Part shown: positions 34,508 to 44,294 of the stretch, piece by piece | Layout: every line of letters begins with the position of its first letter | How positions within the stretch are numbered: position 1 is the stretch's first letter | Origin: Evansella clarkii | GTDB taxonomy: Bacteria > Bacillota > Bacilli > Bacillales > Salisediminibacteriaceae | DNA length: 64,000 bases | Direction: 5' to 3' | NCBI RefSeq assembly: GCF_002019695.1 | Contig: NZ_KV917376.1 | Span: 3,500,040-3,564,039, forward strand | Notes under the pieces: model-generated | What the model saw: the letters and a program-made list of their open reading frames with translations, nothing else | What the model was told of the DNA's origin: nothing | Database searches by the model: none | Made by a program: the position numbers and the translations under genes

Positions 34508-36146
34508 GTGTTTCCTCCTCTTCACCTGTTTTTGGAACTGTTACTATAAAACAGGACCCTCCTGACTCACTTGTCTCCAGAGTAAGGCTTCCGTTCAATT
34601 CTTGTAACACCTGCTGTACTAGAGAGAGCCCGAATCCACGGTGAGAACCTTTTTTTGTCGTAAAGCCTTTCTGAAAAATCCTGTCCGCATCTTCGTCGGT
34701 AATTCCAGGACCGCTGTCTTCAATCTCAAACAGGATTTCTTGCCCTATATCTGTGAAAAATATAGATATTTGCTGATCATTTTCTGATTCTCTTACTGCA
34801 TCATAAGCGTTTTCCAGTAAATTACCGAGTACAGTCACGAGCCCTTCCCGCTGTCTTTCTGTCAGAGGAGCTAATAGCTCACTGTCCGGATGGATAGTCA
34901 TTTTTATGCCCAGTTCATGGGCCCGGTTCAGCTTCCCAAGGAGTACCGCACTAACATAGGAATCTTTTACACTATTAATTAAAAAGTGGATCCACTCCTG
35001 CTGCTTTTTACTTTCTTTATTGATGAACTCAACCGCTTCTTTCGTTCTTTCCAGCTGCAGGAGGCCTGAGATCGTGTTCAGCTTATTGGAAAACTCATGG
35101 GTCTGTACACGGAGTGCTTCTGAATATTGTTTTACTTTTGAGAGTTCTTCGGCAAGCCTCTCAATTTCTGTACGGTTTCGTAAAGAGGAGACGGCCCCTA
35201 TTAGCTTGTTGTCATAATATATAGGAACCCTGTTAACGATAAATCTTTCGTCGTTTACCCATAATTCCTGGTTATACTGTCCTTCTCCTGTTTCCAGCAC
35301 TTCCATAATTTTAGTATTAGTAACCAGATCCCTCAAATATTTTCCTTTAACGTTATTCTCCTCAGTGTGTAAAAGCTCCTGGGCATTTTGGTTGCACATC
35401 GTGATACGGCCATTCTTGTCAACAGCGATAATGCCTTCATGAATGGACTGAAAAATCGCTTCCCTTTCCTCGAATAGCTGCCCTATTTCATCAGGCTCAA
35501 GTCCGAGAATGGATTTTTTCACATGAAGAGAAATCAGGACAGCGCCGATTATTCCAATTAAAATACTAAATAAAATCCAGTACCAAAGTTCAGATACATA
35601 TGTTCCAATCGTCATTTCAATATCATCTAATAAAAATCCAACTGACACCACACCAATAACAGTACCTTCCTCTGAAAACACCGGAACCTTCCCGCGGATA
35701 GAGGGACCTAATGATCCGTCTGCTTCGGAGATATAGGATTCCCCTTCAAGCAGTGCCCTGTCATTATCATCACCGACCATTGTTTCACCAATTCGCTCTT
35801 CAAGGGGATGCGAATACCGCACCCCTTCTGTATTACCTACCACAATAAATTCAGAACCGGTTTTTACACGAATCGATTCTGCAATCGGCTGGATAATCTC
35901 CGAAGGATTCTCAGTGAAAAATGCATCTCTTATTTCTGGTATTTCAGATACAGACTGGGCTACACTCAAGGCGCGAATCCCGATCTGCTCTGAAACCGTT
36001 TCCGAATACTTCCCATTCGAGTATATGCCAAGTACTAACAGCATTAAAATGATCAGCGCGCAAATGAGCACAATCATTTTCGTTACAAGCGGGATACGCA
36101 GACCTGTGAGTTTATTTAATAGAGGGAGTTTTTCATTCATGTTCAT
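34488..36146 (-). CDS. CitS/DcuS-type sensor histidine kinase
   Basis: 552 residues. Order: transmembrane helix (about 20-42), periplasmic single-Cache sensor (about 43-180), second helix (about 185-208), PAS domain (about 220-330), then a dimerisation region with phospho-His in HEFSNKLNTISG, and a HATPase domain (N box NLLENAYDAV, GPGI, FTTKKGSHRGFGL). This is the citrate/C4-dicarboxylate-sensing kinase family. GAGGTCAGGCA precedes the start. Cotranscribed with the regulator. Confidence 0.92.
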   Translation of the reverse strand: MNMNEKLPLLNKLTGLRIPLVTKMIVLICALIILMLLVLGIYSNGKYSETVSEQIGIRALSVAQSVSEIPEIRDAFFTENPSEIIQPIAESIRVKTGSEFIVVGNTEGVRYSHPLEERIGETMVGDDNDRALLEGESYISEADGSLGPSIRGKVPVFSEEGTVIGVVSVGFLLDDIEMTIGTYVSELWYWILFSILIGIIGAVLISLHVKKSILGLEPDEIGQLFEEREAIFQSIHEGIIAVDKNGRITMCNQNAQELLHTEENNVKGKYLRDLVTNTKIMEVLETGEGQYNQELWVNDERFIVNRVPIYYDNKLIGAVSSLRNRTEIERLAEELSKVKQYSEALRVQTHEFSNKLNTISGLLQLERTKEAVEFINKESKKQQEWIHFLINSVKDSYVSAVLLGKLNRAHELGIKMTIHPDSELLAPLTERQREGLVTVLGNLLENAYDAVRESENDQQISIFFTDIGQEILFEIEDSGPGITDEDADRIFQKGFTTKKGSHRGFGLSLVQQVLQELNGSLTLETSESGGSCFIVTVPKTGEEEETHGGQAI

Positions 36147-36267
36147 TGCCTGACCTCTTCCACGTTTAATTCTTCTACTATTCTACTATATTTGTTAGCC
36201 AGGTTGCTGAAAATGAATAAATATGGTCTTTAAGGAGGAGTTTCTTCTGGAAATTAATTTTGTAGAA

Positions 36268-36300
36268 AACAGGCCCCCGGAGAAACCTCCAGAGGCCTGC
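36268..36300 (-). terminator. Terminator after the xylanase gene
   Basis: CAGGCCTCTGGAG pairs with CTCCGGGGGCCTG on the minus strand, with an internal mismatch and a TTTTC end. Confidence 0.75.
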
Positions 36301-36328
36301 TTCTTCAATCATTAATTTTGCTGTAAAA

Positions 36329-38131
36329 CTACTTGTTATTAATAAAGAATGTATCTGGAGGCATGATGATATTATCTTCCATACCTGGATGGTTTTTCAG
36401 ATAATTGAATACTGCTTTCCTGTAGGCACGATTAGATATTTTTGATTCTCCTGACATAATGAAATGCGGCTGGTTGTCAAAGTATGTTTTAGGACCCATT
36501 GACCTTGCAACATCACTTATAAAATTACCGCCCTTTCTTCCATTTCTATAAGCAGGCTTCATATCGTTGTAATTAAGAATTGTCTCAGCTACTTTTGGAG
36601 CAGGTACTGGTTTTACATAATTATAATCTACACCAAGGTAGCCCTCCGGATCTGATACAGCGTAGAAAGCATCCTTCGGGGAGAAATCACTGTTCCACAT
36701 GAGCGGATTGTGGCCTCTTCTCCAGCTTTGCTGATCGTTCAGACCCCAGAATGTAACTCGGTCGATACTAGCTGCGTAATCCTTATAGATTCTGAAGTAT
36801 TCAGCATAAACTTCTGCCTGGATCACTTCAATCTCGGATCCGTTAGTAATACCCCGATTAACCCAGTAATTTCTCTGTTCCTCTGTACCTGCTGAACCGA
36901 TTATATGCTCAATCCCACGATCTCTTAAATCCATATAACCGGAAAGTGCACCACCAGTTGGCTCTGCGTTCCAAGGATACCATGCGAACAGGTCAAGCTC
37001 ACTTATGATAAGATCAACTCCAGCATCCAGGAGATTAAGAATCCCGTTTTCCACGCTGGAAGGCGGTGTATCCATAATGTAGTTGTGGGACTGCATACCT
37101 GCACCCTCGATTAACTGGCGAGGATCATCTGGGTACTCATTCTTGTAACGCTCGTTAAGTTCTTTAATCATCATCGCGGTAATCTTTGATTTGCCATCTT
37201 CGTACATATTAAAGTCATTGTAGAATAACTTGGCGTCAGTATATTTACGGGCTAAAACGAAGGCATCATAGATGTAGTCGCTCGGATGTTCATCTGCTGA
37301 CATACCGTTGCTGTATGCCTTATACCAGCCGCTCTGGTTTCCTTCACGAAGATAATCTTTCCAATCTGCGCCTTCAGGGATGGTTGGTATTTCATCAATG
37401 AATGCTTCGTTGACGACGTCCCAGCTTGTGACTACACCAGGATAGTATGTGTCAAAGTGCTCGACCACTGTCTGGATGTAGTACTCCATGTTTTCTCTGG
37501 CCTCAGCTCTTGTATAGTTGCCATTAGTGCCGCCGTTGACCCAGTCTGGAGACTGGCTGTGCCATACGAGTACGTGGCCGTGCACTGTCATGCCATTTTC
37601 CTGTGCTTCTCTTACTAACTGATCAGAGACGTGGTTCGACCCCTCGAAGATCCTGAAAGTACCTTCCTGTCCAGCTCCTCCAGTAGAAAGGACGTTGGGT
37701 TTCATGTGATTCTCTGCGGTGAGTGAGTTAAAATGGGCAGATGTCAACGCGCCGCGAGTATTGCTCGGATCCAAGTTGCCAGAACCGCTGTAAATGTTTC
37801 CGATTTCAAAGAAATCCTCATATGTTTGCCACAATGACTCAGAGCCGTTCCGTATTCTGAGCTCATCAATACGTTTGTTTAAGGCATTGATTGCCTCGTT
37901 GATTTCGTCAGGTGCTGCGTTTGAATCGTTAATTAGTTCCTTTACTTTATCGTATTCCATTTTGGCCAGCCGATATGTAGCTGGCGTGTATACGCTTTCA
38001 TCAAGGGCCTCAAACTCCTCTATGACTGTCTGTGCGGAATCGCCTGTGTCAGCCAGGGCCTGCATCGTAAAAATTCCCGCCAGAAGAGCAGCCGTCAGAA
38101 AAATAAACAATAACTTATTCATATTTTTCAT
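36329..38131 (-). CDS. Secreted GH10 endo-1,4-beta-xylanase with extra N- and C-terminal regions
   Basis: 600 residues. Signal peptide (about 1-27, cleavage near ALA-D). A short helical module of about 65 residues (30-95) resembles FIVAR-like repeats. The GH10 barrel (about 98-500) has HGHVLVWHSQSPDW, acid/base Glu242 in WDVVNEAF and nucleophile Glu378 in IISELDLFAW, plus FWGLNDQQSW. About 100 residues (500-600) follow that fit no carbohydrate-binding module I know. It cleaves xylan outside the cell. GAGGATAAAA precedes the start. Expression control is not evident. Confidence 0.93.
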   Translation of the reverse strand: MKNMNKLLFIFLTAALLAGIFTMQALADTGDSAQTVIEEFEALDESVYTPATYRLAKMEYDKVKELINDSNAAPDEINEAINALNKRIDELRIRNGSESLWQTYEDFFEIGNIYSGSGNLDPSNTRGALTSAHFNSLTAENHMKPNVLSTGGAGQEGTFRIFEGSNHVSDQLVREAQENGMTVHGHVLVWHSQSPDWVNGGTNGNYTRAEARENMEYYIQTVVEHFDTYYPGVVTSWDVVNEAFIDEIPTIPEGADWKDYLREGNQSGWYKAYSNGMSADEHPSDYIYDAFVLARKYTDAKLFYNDFNMYEDGKSKITAMMIKELNERYKNEYPDDPRQLIEGAGMQSHNYIMDTPPSSVENGILNLLDAGVDLIISELDLFAWYPWNAEPTGGALSGYMDLRDRGIEHIIGSAGTEEQRNYWVNRGITNGSEIEVIQAEVYAEYFRIYKDYAASIDRVTFWGLNDQQSWRRGHNPLMWNSDFSPKDAFYAVSDPEGYLGVDYNYVKPVPAPKVAETILNYNDMKPAYRNGRKGGNFISDVARSMGPKTYFDNQPHFIMSGESKISNRAYRKAVFNYLKNHPGMEDNIIMPPDTFFINNK

Positions 38132-39050
38132 GATTTTTTATCCTCTCTTTTTTAGGTTACTATGTGTATTTTTTAACGTAATACTGAATTTTGCTTTTCT
38201 GCTATCTCACTTTTAAATTTTCACTATAAGGAGTTTAAAGAGACAAAAAATTGAATCAGAACTGCCTGAAGAGAATTTGAATGAGAGATTCTAACGGAAT
38301 TGATTAGCTTTTTCAGTTGGGAGTCCTTCTCGCCCGCCAGATTGTTTTACATCAGTCTTATAAATAAAGACTCTGCAAATAAATTTAGCTAATTTAAGTC
38401 ACATCTAAGTTTATCCAGCGAACAAACAAAGTAGAGAGGATTGTTGACAGCCCAATTCCTCTGAGTCTAAATCTAGGAAGCGGGTCTCTTTAATTATTTT
38501 AATCGGTATGTAAGCACAAGGTAAACATGCGAGCTCAAGGTTTTAACTTACCCCTGCCTGCTGCGCTTTCATTTGTACGAGAGTCGTCCACCACTCTATG
38601 ATGGTAAGCTCTTTCCATTACCGATTCTACACCTTGATTTTATTGAGAATATTATCCCTGACTGAAGCTGCTGGCTATATACTAAACTTGCTAAAAAAAT
38701 ATACCCTCCTTTTCCGATAGATTAATTCCGTAAGTTAATTATATAGAGATAAACACGAAACTAAAATAGTGACTATTAGTAATATTTAGACTAATAACCC
38801 TATTCTAGGACATATGCTTATGTACTTTTGTCGAATACTCGATTCCTTTGTATTAGTTATCTCATGTAATTTCTCGAATAATGTCAAAAAATATTTTATT
38901 TAAGTTAATTTAGAATGTTAATATTGAAGGCGATTTGTGTACGTATTTATCGAAACAAATATCTTCCGTGTTCACTAAAAATGAATATATAATTCTAATT
39001 ATAGAAGGATGCACTGCTAATTGCTTATTAACAATCACTCCCATCTATTC
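38132..39050. other. 900-base intergenic region
   Basis: No supported gene. A locally GC-richer stretch at about 38500-38650 allows a 35-codon minus-strand reading (ESVMERAYHHRVVDDSR) but with flanking stops. The rest is AT-rich, with the xylanase promoter presumably at its left. Confidence 0.45.
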
Positions 39051-39530
39051 TTACTCAGTAAAAATAGCGAGATTTTCCAGGGTTGATCTCAAGCCTTCCT
39101 CGTGATCCTCTTTCCTTATTCCTTCAGGTACATTTTCACAAAGAACCGTGACCTGAGTCCCTTCTGGCACGACTTCCAGGCGCCATGTTTGTATCATCTC
39201 TCCGGAAAAGGAAGGATCTGCAGATTCAAATTTTACTGTCTGTAAAATGCGTTTGTTAGGAATCAATTCTAAGTATTCACCTTGGATAATATCTGTGTCG
39301 TGTGATGACTTTCCATAAGATGCTTGGCCCATATCCCTATATGTAAGGGTCAGTTTATAAGTCCCTCCTGGGCGAGCATCGAATTTTTCAACTGTGCCAG
39401 ACATTCCTTTTGGCGGAAGCCATGAAATTAATGATGCTGGATTCAGGAATGATTGATATATTGTTTGTGCGGATACAGAGATTTTTCGGGAAGCAGAGTC
39501 AATCCTTTTCGGACTTGATAAATCTTTCAT
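39051..39530 (-). CDS. SRPBCC (AHSA1-like) domain protein
   Basis: 159 residues, one START/Bet v1-like domain. Typical features are ISVSAQTIYQSFLNPASLISWLPP at the start of the fold and a C-terminal helix with EGLRSTLENL. Proteins of this group bind hydrophobic ligands or act as co-chaperone-like domains; the ligand is not known. AAAGGAGG precedes the ATG. Confidence 0.85.
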   Translation of the reverse strand: MKDLSSPKRIDSASRKISVSAQTIYQSFLNPASLISWLPPKGMSGTVEKFDARPGGTYKLTLTYRDMGQASYGKSSHDTDIIQGEYLELIPNKRILQTVKFESADPSFSGEMIQTWRLEVVPEGTQVTVLCENVPEGIRKEDHEEGLRSTLENLAIFTE

Positions 39531-39859
39531 GATCCCAATCCTCCTTTTTTCTTTAAAAGGTTTACCTTCATCAAATCGATTTTCATATACGCAAGCACAC
39601 TTGCTACCAATATGAATGATTTTCCGAGCCTTGTTTCTTCTTTTTATCTTAACACTAATTCCCTGTAATTTAGGAAGGAAATGTAATAAAAATTGAAGGG
39701 CCCTCTATCTGCTGGTTAAATAATTTAACCTTCCCTTTTTCTGTTATTGTTCAGTCTAAAAAATATGCCTCGTCCTGCTTCTCTTTGTATAATTTAGATG
39801 AGTGACTTCTTTGATTATCTGACAGATCATAAGTATTTCGAAAAAAGGAGGCTAAAAAC
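39531..39859. other. Intergenic region between SRPBCC and DUF401-like genes
   Basis: Divergent promoters are expected. No gene or stable hairpin seen; the SD AAAGGAGG of the next gene is at its right end. Confidence 0.45.
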
Positions 39860-41248
39860 ATTCCACTTTTAAATAAAGTTTTCGTTGCATCTCTAATTGC
39901 ATTTATTACCATTTATTTTATAGGAACTGCCTGGCAGACCCCTGTTTTGCTGAATTTCTTATCGGCACTTGGCCTGATCATGCTTTTGACAGCTTTTATT
40001 CTGCTGCCAAAGCGGACGATTATCCTGCCTCTGATTTTAATTACTGTATCCGTGGCAATCATTTTGTTTTCCGGCTCGCCCCCCGCGATCTTCTGGCTTG
40101 GGTTACGGGAAATGAGAGCAATTATCCCGCTAATAATAATAATCAGTCTCGTCAGCTGGATTCTTACACACCGGCCATACATTAAAGCTCTTCTGAAGGT
40201 TGGTAAAAACCAAGTCTCCACTCCGGTACGCTTTTTTGCCGTTACAGCAGGTCTGTCCCATATTATTTCTTCTTTTATGGCAGTTGGAGGTATCCCGTTC
40301 GTCTATCAAATATTTCAGGGGGAGAAAAAACCAGCCATTTCGCAAAACGCTTGGGATTTTACATTGAGCACTGCTATCATGCGGGGGTTCACGTTAACGG
40401 TATTATGGACAGCCGTCCACCCTGCTTTCGCTTATGTAATTGCCGGCACGAGCGCTCCTCTTCTAACGACAATGCTCAAAGGCATGGGGCTTGCTTTTAT
40501 CGGGTTTATTATCGGTATTCTAATTTATCTCCTTCAGAAGAAACAGATGAAATTACCTGCTGATATAACTCCAAACCTGGGGAGTGCTGGCTCGGATGAA
40601 AATACTGAAGGGCTTGCCACCCGGTTTCTGTTCTGGGTTTCTCTGCTTATGGGAGGCATTATCCTAACGACCCAGTGGCTCAATATGGATATTCTCCTGG
40701 CTGTTCCGGTAGTTATCATTCTTGTAACTACTGTTTATTTCCTTAGCCATCGTGCAATGCGTCAGTATAAAACACGGTGGCAGCAGCTGATTACTGAAGG
40801 ACTTGAGACAAGAAAGAGAGAAATGTTTTTAATTTTATCTGCAGGTATCCTCGTTGGTACATTAAAGGAAACCGGCTTTGGAGAAGTACTGTTTAATTAT
40901 TTTCTCACAGCAGCAGAGTTATTAAATATTAATATTCTCATCGGCTTAACGTTTGTGGTTATCCTGCTGGGACTGGCAGGCTTCCCGCCTATACCGGCGA
41001 TGGTGTTACTGTCTGGTATTTTAGTTAACATTCCAGGGGAACTTCCTGCAGAACTGATTGCCTTATCTCTCTTACTCGGTGTTGCTGTAACGCTTGTTAT
41101 TGCCCCTGTAACCGTGCCACTCCTTCTCATCAGCGGGCTGAACGGAAGAAGCATGGCACAAAACGGTTTTCGCTGGAACAAAACTTTCGGAATCTCGCTG
41201 CTTCTCGCGGGGCTCCTTTATATACAATTCCTCTATTGGATTGGCTGA
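39860..41248 (+). CDS. DUF401 family membrane protein with apparent ATT start
   Basis: 462 residues if read from ATT at 39860, or 433 from TTG at 39947. The ATT lies 8 bases after AAAGGAGG; the TTG has no SD. The 29 extra residues form a plausible first membrane helix. About 11 helices follow with LREMRAIIPLIIIISLVSW, GGIPFVYQIF and GLAGFPPIPAMVLLSGI, matching DUF401, a family of uncharacterised permease-like proteins. A terminator follows. Confidence 0.8.
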   Translation: MPLLNKVFVASLIAFITIYFIGTAWQTPVLLNFLSALGLIMLLTAFILLPKRTIILPLILITVSVAIILFSGSPPAIFWLGLREMRAIIPLIIIISLVSWILTHRPYIKALLKVGKNQVSTPVRFFAVTAGLSHIISSFMAVGGIPFVYQIFQGEKKPAISQNAWDFTLSTAIMRGFTLTVLWTAVHPAFAYVIAGTSAPLLTTMLKGMGLAFIGFIIGILIYLLQKKQMKLPADITPNLGSAGSDENTEGLATRFLFWVSLLMGGIILTTQWLNMDILLAVPVVIILVTTVYFLSHRAMRQYKTRWQQLITEGLETRKREMFLILSAGILVGTLKETGFGEVLFNYFLTAAELLNINILIGLTFVVILLGLAGFPPIPAMVLLSGILVNIPGELPAELIALSLLLGVAVTLVIAPVTVPLLLISGLNGRSMAQNGFRWNKTFGISLLLAGLLYIQFLYWIG

Positions 41249-41278
41249 AGATAGTGAAGGCGAATAGTTCAAGGCATA

Positions 41279-41312
41279 GAAAAATGGTTCAGTTCCTGCT
41301 GAACCATTTCTT
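41279..41312. terminator. Terminator between convergent genes
   Basis: AAATGGTTCAG pairs with CTGAACCATTT, then CTTCTT on the plus strand. Confidence 0.85.
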
Positions 41313-41342
41313 CTTACACTCTGTCCGTCAAATAAGTCGCAA

Positions 41343-41723
41343 TTAGTCAATCGGAAGTTCGAGTTTTACCCCAAATATTCTGTCAAACTCCCAATACTGC
41401 CCTTCTATGCCGAGGTCCACAACCTCACTATAATATCCTATCTCATATAAAACAGTTTCCTTGTTCTTGAACAAAAGATTATAGTCAGGCATCGGAAAAT
41501 CTATATTTTCCGTAGAATGAGTATTGGCAGAATCAAGCTCTCTTACAAGTTTATCAATAATCCCCTGATCCTCAATTACAGACCACAGTTCTTCACTGTC
41601 CCATTTATAGACCTCAATACTAGTAACTTCTTGGCTAAGGTCCAGGTTATTGTTCAGGCACCCTGCTAAAGGGAGCAGAAGAAATAGAAATATAAACACA
41701 AACTTTGAGTTGGTTTTCCCCAC
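41343..41723 (-). CDS. Hypothetical lipoprotein
   Basis: About 126 residues from GTG at 41723, which lies 8 bases after AAAGGGG; an ATG six codons upstream overlaps that site and has none of its own. Lipobox LAGC gives the lipid-modified Cys. The mature domain is acidic, with aromatic residues. I do not recognise the family. Confidence 0.66.
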   Translation of the reverse strand: MGKTNSKFVFIFLFLLLPLAGCLNNNLDLSQEVTSIEVYKWDSEELWSVIEDQGIIDKLVRELDSANTHSTENIDFPMPDYNLLFKNKETVLYEIGYYSEVVDLGIEGQYWEFDRIFGVKLELPID

Positions 41724-41824
41724 CTTATTTTCCCCTTTCATTACTGGCTGAATTTGATAAATAAACCTAAATGTAATTTTATGCTAATATTAATAATAGT
41801 AGAATACTAAGGGAGGGTAAGTAA

Positions 41825-42355
41825 ATGCTTTTTCAAAAAGGAAGCTTAATGGTCCGTGAAGTGGAAGATAAAGATAAGCACCATCTCGTAAAGTGGCTTT
41901 CCGATCCTGCCGTGCTGGAATACTATGAAGGCAGGGACAAGCCCTTTAATCTTGAGAAAGTTAACGAAGATTTTTACGAGCCAGGCGATGAAAAAGGAAA
42001 ATGCATCATTGAATATGAAGGCAAGAAGATTGGATATATCCAATTCTATCAGCTGGATAAAGAAACGAAGGACATTTATGGCTACACTGGCGAAGACATC
42101 TATGGAATCGACCAGTTTATCGGAGAAACCGCATACTGGAATAAAGGCATTGGAACATTGCTTATTACTTCTATGGTTCAGTTTCTGATTGAAAAGAAAA
42201 ATGCGGACAAGGTAGTGATGGATCCGCAGACATGGAACAATCGAGCGATCAGATGCTATGAAAAATGCGGATTTAAGAAAGTGAAATTACTTCCAAAACA
42301 TGAATGGCACGAAGGTGAGTACAGGGATTGCTGGCTCATTGAGTATACTAAATAG
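41825..42355 (+). CDS. GNAT acetyltransferase, AAC(6')-like
   Basis: 176 residues. The acetyl-CoA-binding stretch is YWNKGIGTLLI, preceded by IDQFIGETA, as in Acetyltransf_8/AAC(6')-type enzymes. The C-terminus has AIRCYEKCGF. It may acetylate an aminoglycoside or a cell metabolite; resistance cannot be assumed. GGGAGGG precedes the ATG. Confidence 0.85.
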   Translation: MLFQKGSLMVREVEDKDKHHLVKWLSDPAVLEYYEGRDKPFNLEKVNEDFYEPGDEKGKCIIEYEGKKIGYIQFYQLDKETKDIYGYTGEDIYGIDQFIGETAYWNKGIGTLLITSMVQFLIEKKNADKVVMDPQTWNNRAIRCYEKCGFKKVKLLPKHEWHEGEYRDCWLIEYTK

Positions 42356-42369
42356 ATATAAGTAGAATC

Positions 42370-42921
42370 CTAACGCTTTTTTCTTATTAAAAGTATTGGC
42401 ACGGAAACTAATGGGATTAGTAGTAGTAATAACAAGCCCGTTATTGCCCCTGATCCCCCTTTTTGAAATTCAGCTTCTAACTGTACCGTATTGGATGGCT
42501 TATTTCCTTCCCCAAGCTCTACTAAGTCTTCTAGTGCATTATTAATTTCAGCATTTCTTCCGCAATTGATTACTTTTAACATACCATTATCGTCGTATGG
42601 ATAAAGCAAATACTCTTTTTCCTCTTCAAATTCGAATTCACAACTGGTCCATTCTGTATACACAATGACTTGGGAATCCTCATTACCTTTCCAATTCTCA
42701 GAAACGGATATTAAAGCTGCCTCGTACCTTTCCCCATCAATCGTTTCTTCTTTTAATTCAATCACTTTCCCTTTAAAAACAGCATCCGCTCTTTCTAACG
42801 CTTCCGCTGCATTGTCAGGCTCGTCACAATCGCAAGCTGAAGTTGCAGGAGGGTGAAAACATACAATTACCCCTAAAAGAGTAAGACATGATAGAAATAT
42901 AAACAGGTTTTTTTTATTTAT
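42370..42921 (-). CDS. TIMP/NTR-like exported protein with C-terminal anchor, no standard start codon
   Basis: The clear part starts at a Met at 42765, but the frame continues upstream through FKGKVIELKEE, a mature N-terminus ACDCDEPDNA and a signal-peptide-like stretch LFIFLSCLTLLG. There is no ATG, GTG or TTG; an ATA at 42921 or 42924 follows GAAGGGGG. A CxC directly after signal cleavage is the hallmark of the TIMP/netrin fold. The C-terminus has a membrane helix and RKKR. Total about 183 residues. It could be a start-codon mutant. It follows the amidohydrolase gene by 28 bases. Confidence 0.6.
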   Translation of the reverse strand: MNKKNLFIFLSCLTLLGVIVCFHPPATSACDCDEPDNAAEALERADAVFKGKVIELKEETIDGERYEAALISVSENWKGNEDSQVIVYTEWTSCEFEFEEEKEYLLYPYDDNGMLKVINCGRNAEINNALEDLVELGEGNKPSNTVQLEAEFQKGGSGAITGLLLLLLIPLVSVPILLIRKKR

Positions 42922-42949
42922 TATTGGTTCCCCCTTCTAAAGCCATAAG

Positions 42950-44269
42950 TTAAGATTCTATACTAAATTTCTCTTCAAACTTCATATATTCCTTCTCCAA
43001 GTACTCTTTACTTGGGATTGTTCTTAAAATGGCTTGCTGGTCGTATATTTTTCCGCCCTTTATTACTTTGAAAATCTCTTTTGTATTTTCAATATTGTCC
43101 AGCGGGTTTTTCTCTAAGATAACGATGTCCGCTTTGTAATCTGTCTTAATTAACCCGACTTGTTTTAAAGCAATTGACTCAGCTGCTTTATTCGTTGCAG
43201 CCTGAAGTGCTTCCATCTCGGTTAATCCTATTTCCACAAATAATTCCAGTTCCCGATGCAGACCCATCCCTGGGTATGTCCATACACCTGCGGGGCAGTC
43301 TGTGCCTGTTACGACAGTTCCCCCTAAATCATGGTAAGTTTTTGCGATTCGTTTCGTAACATTATTTAAAAATCCTAAATGTTTTTTAAACATTTCTTCA
43401 TTCTCAGCTAAGTTTTTCCAATGCTCATTTAAGGCCCCCGACTGATTTAATAATCCACACGATTGTGTTACCACATTTTCAGGATCCCAGGAATTTGGTA
43501 AAAGCTGAATTTGATCAAACACTATTAATGTAGGACAAAGCTTCACATTACAGGCTTTCAGCTCTTTGCAAACTTCATCAATCTTATCCTGGCTTACGTT
43601 CTCCCAGTCAATATCAAATCCATCTGCCTGCATGTGCCAGCCTTGATACATTGCCTGTACAATTCCGGAAGCGTGTTCAAACCAAGTGACGCCTAGTTCA
43701 GCCGCTTCTAATGCGTCAACTGTTGAATGAATCAGATCACAACTTACTTCCAGGTTATACTTTTTTGCCTCCTCTGCAACTGACTTCATGACTGTTTTTG
43801 ATAACAATCCATACACCTTTATAAATTGTGCGCCTTCGCTAACTTGCCTTCTCACTTCTTCTTTAGCTTCTTCAGGATCTTCAGTTACGAAATTAGCAAT
43901 ACTTGTTGGTCCCCAAAGTCCAGGAGGCCCGTCAATCATGCGGTCAGCAGAGTACACACGAGGAGTTGGTGCATCGTTGTCAGCATGGATTAAGTTCTCA
44001 AGTTCAATAACATTCCCAGCTGTATTTCTGACTGTAGTTACACCTGAAGCTGTAAAGTGCGGGGCGAATCCTTCTTTGATATGGCAGTGCATATCAATTA
44101 AACCGGGAATAGCAAACCTGCCTTTCATATCATAAACTTCATCGTATTTCTTACTCACTTCACCATGGAATATTTGTGTTATTCGCTCTCCTTGAATTTC
44201 AATGGACCCATCGAATACTTTCTCTGATTCCACATCGATAATCGATAAGTTTTTTAGTAGATAACTCAT
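42950..44269 (-). CDS. Amidohydrolase (prolidase/imidazolonepropionase-like)
   Basis: 439 residues. Metal site motifs: DMHCHIKEG (HxH), FIKVYG with the bridging Lys, His of DLIHSTV, WFEHASG and TGTDCPAG. This is the MdpA/Amidohydro_1 type that hydrolyses cyclic amides or peptides ending in proline. No signal peptide. Divergent from an Rgg-type regulator with 99 bases between the starts, suggesting control by that regulator. Confidence 0.88.
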   Translation of the reverse strand: MSYLLKNLSIIDVESEKVFDGSIEIQGERITQIFHGEVSKKYDEVYDMKGRFAIPGLIDMHCHIKEGFAPHFTASGVTTVRNTAGNVIELENLIHADNDAPTPRVYSADRMIDGPPGLWGPTSIANFVTEDPEEAKEEVRRQVSEGAQFIKVYGLLSKTVMKSVAEEAKKYNLEVSCDLIHSTVDALEAAELGVTWFEHASGIVQAMYQGWHMQADGFDIDWENVSQDKIDEVCKELKACNVKLCPTLIVFDQIQLLPNSWDPENVVTQSCGLLNQSGALNEHWKNLAENEEMFKKHLGFLNNVTKRIAKTYHDLGGTVVTGTDCPAGVWTYPGMGLHRELELFVEIGLTEMEALQAATNKAAESIALKQVGLIKTDYKADIVILEKNPLDNIENTKEIFKVIKGGKIYDQQAILRTIPSKEYLEKEYMKFEEKFSIES

Positions 44270-44294
44270 GATACTTCCTCCTTAGCCTTGTGTT

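Noticed and set aside
38500-38650. Transposase or intron remnant
   Set aside because: Only about 35 open codons with flanking stops and no recognised motif or terminal repeats.
41825-42355. Firm call as aminoglycoside resistance gene
   Set aside because: GNAT similarity does not fix the substrate; chromosomal AAC(6')-like proteins often have other roles.
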